64,000 nucleotides of DNA, from the NCBI RefSeq assembly GCF_030271535.1, contig NZ_JASCXJ010000024.1:23476-87475 (forward strand). The letters run 5' to 3'. The number at the start of each line of letters is the position of its first letter. The first letter of the stretch is position 1. A program made the position numbers and the translations under genes. This DNA is from Nocardiopsis sp. ATB16-24 (GTDB lineage Bacteria > Actinomycetota > Actinomycetes > Streptosporangiales > Streptosporangiaceae). The notes under the pieces are model-generated. The model searched no databases. It saw only the letters and a list, made by a program, of their open reading frames with translations, and was not told the DNA's origin. This document shows, one piece after another, positions 58,306 to 64,000 of the stretch.

Positions 58306-58770
58306 CTACAGCTCGGTGACGGAGCCACCAGCGGCAGCGATCTTCTCCTTCGCCGAGGCGGAGAACGCGTTCGCGCTCACCTGCACGGCGACGGTGATCT
58401 CACCGGTGCCCAGCACCTTGACGGGCTGGTTCTTGCGAACCGCGCCCTTGGCGACCAGGCTCTCGACGGTGACCTCGCCACCCTCGGGGTAGAGCTCGCT
58501 CAGCTTGTCCAGGTTGACGACCTGGTAGGTCGTCTTGAACCTGTGGTTGCTGAAGCCCTTGAGCTTGGGGATCCGGCGGATGAGCGGCATCTGGCCACCC
58601 TCGAAGCCGGGACGGACGGTGTTACGAGCCTTCGTGCCCTTGGTGCCACGACCCGCGGTCTTGCCCTTGGACGCCTCGCCACGGCCCTTGCGGGTCTTGG
58701 CCTTGTTGGAGCCCGGAGCAGGACGCAGGTGGTGCAGCTTGAGCAGCTCGTCGGGGTTGTAGTCGCTCAT
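58306..58770 (-). CDS. rplO: 50S ribosomal protein L15
   Basis: 154 residues: [20 protein letters not shown], Gly/Lys-rich [29 protein letters not shown]. Its ATG overlaps the rpmD stop (ATGA). Confidence 0.98.
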   Translation of the reverse strand: MSDYNPDELLKLHHLRPAPGSNKAKTRKGRGEASKGKTAGRGTKGTKARNTVRPGFEGGQMPLIRRIPKLKGFSNHRFKTTYQVVNLDKLSELYPEGGEVTVESLVAKGAVRKNQPVKVLGTGEITVAVQVSANAFSASAKEKIAAAGGSVTEL

Positions 58771-58952
58771 TCGGCAACCTCCTCGACAGAGACGAGGTGC
58801 GCGACGATCGTGATCTGCCCGCGAACCTCAGGGCGGTCCTCACGGACGGTGGACTTGCCGATCCGGCCCAGACCGAGCGACTGCAAGGCGGCGCGCTGCT
58901 TCGCCTTGCCGCCGATCTTGGAACGGGTCTGCGTGATCTTGAGCTTGGCCAT
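58767..58952 (-). CDS. rpmD: 50S ribosomal protein L30
   Basis: 61 residues: [40 protein letters not shown]. It begins 2 nt after rpsE and overlaps rplO by 4 nt. Confidence 0.98.
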   Translation of the reverse strand: MAKLKITQTRSKIGGKAKQRAALQSLGLGRIGKSTVREDRPEVRGQITIVAHLVSVEEVAE

Positions 58953-58954
58953 GG

Positions 58955-59557
58955 TCAGGCTCCTGCCTTCGCCTCAGCACGAGCACGCAGCATCGCGGCC
59001 GGGGCGACGTCCTCAAGCGGCAGGCCACGACGGGCGGCGATCTCCTCGGGCTGGTTCAGTCCCTTCAGAGCCGCCACGGTGGCGTGCACGATGTTCAGCG
59101 GGTTGGACGAGCCGAGCGACTTGGTCAGCACGTCGTGGATACCGGCACACTCCAGGACGGCGCGCACGGGGCCACCGGCGATCACACCGGTACCCGGGGA
59201 GGCCGGACGGAGCAGGACGACGCCCGCGGCGTCCTCACCCTGCACCTGGTGCGTGATCGTGCCCTGGATGCGGGGAACGCGGAAGAAGTTCTTCTTCGCC
59301 TCCTCGACACCCTTGGCGATCGCGGCCGGGACCTCCTTGGCCTTGCCGTAACCGACACCGACCATGCCGTTGCCGTCACCGACGACGACCAGGGCGGTGA
59401 AGGAGAAGCGGCGGCCGCCCTTGACGACCTTCGCGACCCGGTTGATGGTCACGACCTTCTCCATGTAGGAGACACCCTTGTCTGCGGCGCCGCCGCGGCG
59501 ATCGTCACGGCGATCACGCCGCTCGCCACCGGCGCCGCGCCGCGGTGCTGCAGCCAT
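58955..59557 (-). CDS. rpsE: 30S ribosomal protein S5
   Basis: 200 residues. After an Arg/Gly/Asp-rich N-terminus (1-30) comes [20 protein letters not shown] and [15 protein letters not shown], then the C-terminal domain with [13 protein letters not shown]. The basic extension is common in actinomycetes. Confidence 0.98.
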   Translation of the reverse strand: MAAAPRRGAGGERRDRRDDRRGGAADKGVSYMEKVVTINRVAKVVKGGRRFSFTALVVVGDGNGMVGVGYGKAKEVPAAIAKGVEEAKKNFFRVPRIQGTITHQVQGEDAAGVVLLRPASPGTGVIAGGPVRAVLECAGIHDVLTKSLGSSNPLNIVHATVAALKGLNQPEEIAARRGLPLEDVAPAAMLRARAEAKAGA

Positions 59558-59606
59558 CAGTGGTTCCTCATCTCATGGTTGTTCTTAGCCGTTACAGAGG
59601 TCATCG

Positions 59607-59987
59607 CTAGAACTCCAGCCCGCCCTCGCGCGCCGCGTCGGCGAGCTTGGCGATACGTCCGGCGTACTGGTTGCCACCCCGGTCGAAGACGACCGAGGAG
59701 ATACCGGCGGCCTTGGCGCGCTCAGCGATGAGCTGACCGACCTTCACGGACTTGTCGGACTTGGTGCCCTCGACATCACGCAGCTCGGGCTCCACGGAGG
59801 AGGCGGCGACCAGGGTGTGCCCCTTGGTGTCGTCGATGAGCTGCGCGACGATGTGCTTGGAGGAGCGGTAGACGGACAGGCGCGGACGCTCGGCGGTACC
59901 CACGACCTTCTTGCGGACGCGGAAGTGGCGGCGTGCACGAGCCTTGGTGTTCTTGGCGGTGCGCTTGCGGCTCACGGTGATACCCAT
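59607..59987 (-). CDS. rplR: 50S ribosomal protein L18
   Basis: 126 residues: [55 protein letters not shown]. It lies 2 nt after rplF. Confidence 0.98.
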   Translation of the reverse strand: MGITVSRKRTAKNTKARARRHFRVRKKVVGTAERPRLSVYRSSKHIVAQLIDDTKGHTLVAASSVEPELRDVEGTKSDKSVKVGQLIAERAKAAGISSVVFDRGGNQYAGRIAKLADAAREGGLEF

Positions 59988-59989
59988 GC

Positions 59990-60526
59990 CTACTTACCAG
60001 CCTTTCCGGCCTTGCGGCGGATGTGCTCACCCTGGTACCGCACGCCCTTGGCCTTGTACGGGTCAGGCCTGCGCAGGCCGCGGATGTTCGCGGCGATCTG
60101 ACCCACAAGCTGCTTGTCGATCCCCTCGACGTGGAGGAGGGTGGGCTTCTCCACGCGGAAGCTGATGCCCTCGGGGGGCTCCACCACGACCGGGTGGCTG
60201 TAGCCCAGCGAGAACTCCAGGTTGGATCCGCGGGCCTGGACGCGGTAACCCACACCGTGGATCTCCAGCGTCTTGCTGTAGCCCTTGGAGACACCCTCGA
60301 CCATGTTGCCGAGCAGCGCACGGGTCAGACCGTGCAGCGAGCGGGTCTCCGGCTTGTCGTCGGGACGCGTGACCGTGACCATGCCGTCCTCGAGGGAGGC
60401 CGTGATCGGGTCCGCGATGGTGTGCTTCAGTTCGCCCTTCGGTCCCTTGACGGTGACGTCTTGCCCGTTAATCGTGACTTCGACACCCTTGGGGACCGAG
60501 AGCGGCAGTCGACCGATGCGCGACAT
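59990..60526 (-). CDS. rplF: 50S ribosomal protein L6
   Basis: 178 residues: [20 protein letters not shown], duplicated alpha/beta domains, and the C-terminal [20 protein letters not shown] with [10 protein letters not shown]. Confidence 0.98.
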   Translation of the reverse strand: MSRIGRLPLSVPKGVEVTINGQDVTVKGPKGELKHTIADPITASLEDGMVTVTRPDDKPETRSLHGLTRALLGNMVEGVSKGYSKTLEIHGVGYRVQARGSNLEFSLGYSHPVVVEPPEGISFRVEKPTLLHVEGIDKQLVGQIAANIRGLRRPDPYKAKGVRYQGEHIRRKAGKAGK

Positions 60527-60543
60527 GCTTCAAACTCTCCCTG

Positions 60544-60942
60544 TTACCAGACGTAAGCGAGGACTTCGCCGCCCACGCCACGCTTCTTGGCCTGCTTGTC
60601 GGTCATCAGGCCGCCGGACGTCGAAATGAGCGCCACACCGAGGCCACCCAGCACCCGCGGCAGGTTGTCCTTCTTGGCGTACACCCGCAGACCGGGCTTG
60701 GAGACCCGGCGGATGCCCGCGATCGAACGCTCCCGGGTGGGACCGTACTTCAGCTCCAGGACGAGGTTCTGGCCCACGGGGGCCTCCTCGGTCCGCCAAC
60801 CCTGGATGAAGCCCTCCTGCTGGAGGATCTCTGCGATGTGTGCCTTGATCTTGGAATACGGCATCGCCACGGTGTCGTGGTAAGCCGAATTCGCGTTGCG
60901 CAGACGTGTGAGCATGTCTGCGATCGGGTCGGTCATCGTCAT
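60544..60942 (-). CDS. rpsH: 30S ribosomal protein S8
   Basis: 132 residues: [40 protein letters not shown], and the C-terminal [23 protein letters not shown] 60942 follows GGAAGGG; a longer frame up to 60990 is not homologous. In E. coli S8 represses this operon. The 390 nt upstream are unusually long for this operon. Confidence 0.97.
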   Translation of the reverse strand: MTMTDPIADMLTRLRNANSAYHDTVAMPYSKIKAHIAEILQQEGFIQGWRTEEAPVGQNLVLELKYGPTRERSIAGIRRVSKPGLRVYAKKDNLPRVLGGLGVALISTSGGLMTDKQAKKRGVGGEVLAYVW

Positions 60943-61332
60943 GGCCGACTGGCCCTTCCTCATCGCGGTTTCCGTGTGCGGGCCTTCCAAAAGCCTGTCC
61001 TCGCGCGGGTGTTCCCGCCAAGGTGCACGAGCGGACCTTCGACGTGGTCGTGGGCACCGCGGTCCTCGGGAGGACTACCGTGCCCTGGTGGTTGGATGTT
61101 GCCCTGCCGTGCCCGCTTCCGGCGGTCACGGCCGTCTCGAACCCTCCCCCCTCGTGGACGAAGGGGGTTCCTGGCTCACGCCGCCCGGCCGCCCGGTGGC
61201 GGTCGGGACCGACGCGTTCCTCACCAGCCGGGCGGGAACCGACCCGGTTCGTTCGAAAGAGGCGAACGGCCGGTGCTTCGGGGGGCCGACATCACGCTCT
61301 CAGGGTGAGCGCCTGGTCGGCCCCGCCGGAAA
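60943..61332 (-). other. Long untranslated spacer between rpsN and rpsH
   Basis: 390 nt inside the spc-type operon with no coding signal. It includes a stem-loop at 61147-61167 (CCCCCT/AGGGGG with inner CGT/ACG) flanked by AACC/GGTT, and several GC-rich short repeats. Ribosomal spacers elsewhere in this operon are 2-180 nt. Confidence 0.6.
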
Positions 61333-61518
61333 CTACCAGCTGGACTTGGTGATACCGGGCAGCTCGCCCCGGTGCGCCATCTCACGGAAGCAGATCCGGC
61401 ACAGGCCGAACTTCCGGAAGACGGCACGCGCGCGGCCGCACCGCGAGCATCGAGTATACGCACGGACACCGAACTTCGGCTTCCGCTGTGCCTTGGCGAT
61501 CAGGGACTTCTTAGCCAT
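61333..61518 (-). CDS. rpsN: 30S ribosomal protein S14 type Z
   Basis: 61 residues, the zinc-binding short form: [20 protein letters not shown] with two CxxC pairs, ending GITKSSW. It lies 13 nt after rplE. Confidence 0.98.
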   Translation of the reverse strand: MAKKSLIAKAQRKPKFGVRAYTRCSRCGRARAVFRKFGLCRICFREMAHRGELPGITKSSW

Positions 61519-61531
61519 GTGTGCCTACCCC

Positions 61532-62107
61532 TCAGGCTTCCTTGAACGGGAAACCGAGCTGCTTGAGCAAGCTGCGGCCCTGCTCGTCGTTGGTCGCGGT
61601 GGTGACGACCGTGATGTCCATCCCACGCTGCCGGTCGATCTTGTCCGGGTTCACCTCGTGGAACATGACCTGCTCGGTCAGCCCGAAGGTGTAGTTGCCG
61701 TTCCCGTCGAACTGCTTCGGGGACAGGCCACGGAAGTCCCGGATACGGGGCAGGGCCAGGGAGAGCATCCGGTCCAGGAACTCCCACATCCGGTCGCCGC
61801 GCAGCGTGGCGCTGACGCCGATCGGCTGACCCTCACGCAGCTTGAACTGTGCGAGGGACCGCTTGGCCATGTTGACCCTCGGCTTCTGGCCGGTGATCGC
61901 CGAGAGGTCGGCGATCGCGCCCTGGATCAGCTTCGCGTCACGAGCAGCCTCACCCACGCCCATGTTGACCACGATCTTCGTCAGACCGGGGACCTGCATG
62001 ATGTTGGTGATGCCGAGCTCCTGCTTGAGGGCAGGAACGATCTCGTTGCGGTACTTCTCCTTGAGCCGCGGCATCGGGGGTGCGGTGATGTCGTTGGTGA
62101 CCGTCAT
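61532..62107 (-). CDS. rplE: 50S ribosomal protein L5
   Basis: 191 residues: [57 protein letters not shown], and a C-terminal [20 protein letters not shown] overlaps the rplX stop by 1 nt (TGATG). Confidence 0.98.
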   Translation of the reverse strand: MTVTNDITAPPMPRLKEKYRNEIVPALKQELGITNIMQVPGLTKIVVNMGVGEAARDAKLIQGAIADLSAITGQKPRVNMAKRSLAQFKLREGQPIGVSATLRGDRMWEFLDRMLSLALPRIRDFRGLSPKQFDGNGNYTFGLTEQVMFHEVNPDKIDRQRGMDITVVTTATNDEQGRSLLKQLGFPFKEA

Positions 62108-62412
62108 CAGATGTCCTTACCGGTGCGGCGGGAGACGCGAACCTTGGTTCCGTCTTCCTCGAAGCGGTAGCCGACCCGCGTGGGCTTGCCGTCCTCGGTG
62201 AGCGCTACGTTGCTCACGTGGATCGGGGCCTCCTTGGTGACGACCTCACCCTGCTGGCCGCCCGCCGGGTTTGCCTTCCTGTGCTTCTTGACCAGGTTGA
62301 CGCCCTCGACGATGACACGGTCTTCCTTCGGCAGGGCCTTGACGACCTTGCCGGTGGCACCCTTGTCCTTGCCGGCGAGGACGATGACCTCGTCGCCAGA
62401 TTTGATCTTCAT
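62107..62412 (-). CDS. rplX: 50S ribosomal protein L24
   Basis: 101 residues with a KOW motif ([20 protein letters not shown]) and [13 protein letters not shown]. It sits 3 nt after rplN and is coupled to rplE. Confidence 0.98.
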   Translation of the reverse strand: MKIKSGDEVIVLAGKDKGATGKVVKALPKEDRVIVEGVNLVKKHRKANPAGGQQGEVVTKEAPIHVSNVALTEDGKPTRVGYRFEEDGTKVRVSRRTGKDI

Positions 62413-62415
62413 CGC

Positions 62416-62784
62416 TCAGAGCACCTCCGGCGCCAGCGAAATGATGCGCATGTACTTCTTGTCACGCAGCTCCCGGCCGACCGGGCCGAAGATGCGGGTG
62501 CCTCGCGGGTCTCCGCCGTCCTTGATGAGCACTGCGGCGTTCTCATCGAAGCGGATGTAGGAGCCGTCGGGCCGGCGGCGCTCCTTGACGGTGCGCACGA
62601 TAACGGCCTTGACGACGTCACCCTTCTTGACTCCAGCGCCAGGCAGGGCGTCCTTCACCGTGGCGACGACGGTGTCGCCGATCCCGGCGTAGCGCCGACC
62701 CGAGCCGCCGAGAACACGGATGGTGAGGATCTCCTTGGCACCCGTGTTGTCGGCGACCTTGAGTCGCGACTCCTGCTGAATCAC
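62416..62784 (-). CDS. rplN: 50S ribosomal protein L14
   Basis: 122 residues: [40 protein letters not shown], and the C-terminal [19 protein letters not shown]. The gap to rpsQ is 104 nt and contains a strong hairpin. Confidence 0.98.
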   Translation of the reverse strand: MIQQESRLKVADNTGAKEILTIRVLGGSGRRYAGIGDTVVATVKDALPGAGVKKGDVVKAVIVRTVKERRRPDGSYIRFDENAAVLIKDGGDPRGTRIFGPVGRELRDKKYMRIISLAPEVL

Positions 62785-62846
62785 GTCTGCTCCTGATGTG
62801 ATGCGTGCGGACCACTACCGCACGGCTAGGTGGTCTCACCCCTCAC

Positions 62847-62879
62847 GTCGGCGGTCGACAACGGATGTCGACCGCCGAC
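62847..62879 (-). terminator. Strong hairpin between rpsQ and rplN
   Basis: A perfect 13-bp stem GTCGGCGGTCGAC/GTCGACCGCCGAC with loop AACGGAT (plus-strand reading) begins 10 nt after the rpsQ stop codon. There is no U-tract; inside an operon it may attenuate or mark an RNase site. Confidence 0.55.
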
Positions 62880-62888
62880 AGGCCGGGG

Positions 62889-63161
62889 TTACTTAGCCTT
62901 CTCCAGGATCTCCACGACGCGCCAACGCTTCGTCGCGGAGAGAGGCCGGGTCTCCATCATGCGGACCCGGTCGCCGACGCCACAGGAGTTCGCCTCGTCG
63001 TGCGCCTTGTACTTGGTCGTACGACGGATGATCTTGCCGTACAGGTTGTGCTTGACGCGGTCCTCGACCTCGACGACGACGGTCTTGTCCATCTTGTCGC
63101 TGACGACGTAGCCCTCGCGCACCTTGCGGTGGTTACGGGTCGTGGTCTGGTTCTCACTCAT
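62889..63161 (-). CDS. rpsQ: 30S ribosomal protein S17
   Basis: 90 residues: [42 protein letters not shown] overlaps the rpmC stop by 4 nt (ATGA). Confidence 0.98.
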   Translation of the reverse strand: MSENQTTTRNHRKVREGYVVSDKMDKTVVVEVEDRVKHNLYGKIIRRTTKYKAHDEANSCGVGDRVRMMETRPLSATKRWRVVEILEKAK

Positions 63162-63412
63162 TCGGCTGCTTCCTTCGACTCCTGCGCCGACTCACCAGAC
63201 AACGGGGCGATGCCCAGCTCGTGCTCCCGCATCACCGTGTAGATCCGCGCGATCTCGCGCTTGACGGTGCGCAGTCGGCTGTGGTTGTCGAGCTGGCCGG
63301 TGGCGGCCTGGAAGCGGAGGTTGAAAAGCTCTTCCTTGGCTTCCTTGAGCTTGGCGACCAGCTCTTCGACGGACTGGTCACGGAGCTCATGGGCAGTCAC
63401 GGACTTGGCCAT
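63158..63412 (-). CDS. rpmC: 50S ribosomal protein L29
   Basis: 84 residues, a helical hairpin: [53 protein letters not shown] 63412 overlaps the rplP stop (TGATG) with GGAGGTGGAGTG just upstream. Confidence 0.97.
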   Translation of the reverse strand: MAKSVTAHELRDQSVEELVAKLKEAKEELFNLRFQAATGQLDNHSRLRTVKREIARIYTVMREHELGIAPLSGESAQESKEAAE

Positions 63413-63825
63413 CACTCCACCTCCCGCGTAACGAACTTGCACTTCATCGGGAGCTTGTGCATCGCACGGCGCATGGCCTCCTTGGCCACGTCCTCGGGCA
63501 CGCCCGACAGCTCGAACATCACACGACCGGGCTTGACCGGCGCGACCCACCACTCGGGCGAACCCTTACCGGAACCCATACGGACCTCGGCGGGCTTCTT
63601 GGTCAGCGGACGGTCGGGGAAGATGTTGATCCACACCTTTCCGCCACGCTTGATGTGCCGCGTCATGGCGATACGAGCGGACTCGATCTGGCGGTTCGTC
63701 ACGTAGGCCGCTTCGAGGGCCTGGATGCCGTACTCGCCGAAGTTGACCGTCGTGCCGCCCTTGGCCTTGCCGCGCAGACTCGGGTGGTGCTGCTTGCGGT
63801 ACTTGACCTTACGAGGAATAAGCAC
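63412..63825 (-). CDS. rplP: 50S ribosomal protein L16
   Basis: 137 residues: [62 protein letters not shown] 63825 lies 3 nt after the rpsC stop. Confidence 0.98.
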   Translation of the reverse strand: MLIPRKVKYRKQHHPSLRGKAKGGTTVNFGEYGIQALEAAYVTNRQIESARIAMTRHIKRGGKVWINIFPDRPLTKKPAEVRMGSGKGSPEWWVAPVKPGRVMFELSGVPEDVAKEAMRRAMHKLPMKCKFVTREVE

Positions 63826-63828
63826 TGG

Positions 63829-64000
63829 TCAGCTCCCCTCGGTCTTCGCAGTCTCGGCCTTGGCCTCACTGCTCTGCTGCTGTCCGCCGCCGGCGCCGCC
63901 TGCACCACCGCCGCCACGGCGACGGCGCTGCGGGCGCTCGCGACGCTGACCGCCACCGCCACCGGCGGAGCGCTGCGCGGCCTGGGCCGCCTCGCGCTCG
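63829..64000 (-). CDS. rpsC: 30S ribosomal protein S3, C-terminal part (runs off window)
   Basis: Only the last 56 codons are inside the window. They encode a low-complexity tail (EREAAQAAQRSAGGGGGQRR, then Arg/Gly/Gln and a Ser/Glu/Lys end) typical of the actinomycete S3 extension. Identity rests on this tail and on position directly before rplP. Confidence 0.85.
   Translation of the reverse strand, partial: EREAAQAAQRSAGGGGGQRRERPQRRRRGGGGAGGAGGGQQQSSEAKAETAKTEGS

Overview
The window is about 70% GC, and its coding sequences strongly prefer G or C at third positions. Many genes start with GTG or TTG, and some appear leaderless. Gene content is typical of a filamentous actinomycete: an OsaABC-like osmotic-stress cluster, an MprAB/HtrA-like module, DUF4352, DUF1707, DUF2617 and DUF4178 proteins, a ROK glucokinase, and the rpsC-to-rplQ ribosomal block followed by truA, rplM-rpsI and glmM. 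I infer a member of the Nocardiopsaceae (Nocardiopsis or a close relative). No tRNA, rRNA, CRISPR array or intact mobile element was seen.

Region 1 (0-20 kb) is dominated by signalling. It holds a CopC-like copper protein, a PP2C phosphatase, a GT4 glycosyltransferase, an RsbA-like MEDS/anti-sigma kinase, a STAS antagonist, a GAF-ANTAR protein and a PAS-GAF protein. Next come OsaB and OsaA (a soluble hybrid kinase with about 15 HAMP units), a divergent OsaC-like kinase/phosphatase and an orphan LuxR-type regulator. An HtrA protease then converges on an OmpR-type two-component pair. Together this looks like a partner-switching and osmotic/envelope-stress hub, although no sigma factor gene is present.

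Region 2 (20-46 kb) is mixed metabolism and envelope: a CitE-like lyase, a molybdopterin oxidoreductase, a PrsW-like membrane protease, a broken divergent methyltransferase/TetR pair, a NUDIX hydrolase and NAD(P)HX repair enzyme. It also has a peptidoglycan amidase, two DUF4352 membrane proteins, a rhodanese, a DUF4178-DUF2617-lipoprotein-aminopropyltransferase cluster, a flavodoxin, a CDP-alcohol phosphatidyltransferase, an AT-rich non-coding island, an OafA-type acyltransferase, crotonase and SDR enzymes, a degraded Uma2-family remnant and a glucokinase.

Region 3 (45-64 kb, all minus strand except one Pro-rich membrane protein) is core translation and wall-precursor machinery. Reading in the direction of transcription it is rpsC-rplP-rpmC-rpsQ-rplN-rplX-rplE-rpsN-rpsH-rplF-rplR-rpsE-rpmD-rplO-secY-adk-map-(DUF1707)-infA-rpmJ-rpsM-rpsK-rpoA-rplQ-truA, then rplM-rpsI and glmM-glkA.

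The points most worth following are the mutually truncated gene pair at about 26.17 kb, the structured 400-nt untranslated stretch before the glycosyltransferase, the AT-rich island with a long-range inverted repeat and a previously uncalled 43-residue acidic ORF at about 39.0-39.6 kb, the HAMP array of OsaA with a SigB-like promoter candidate, and the unusual 390-nt spacer between rpsN and rpsH.
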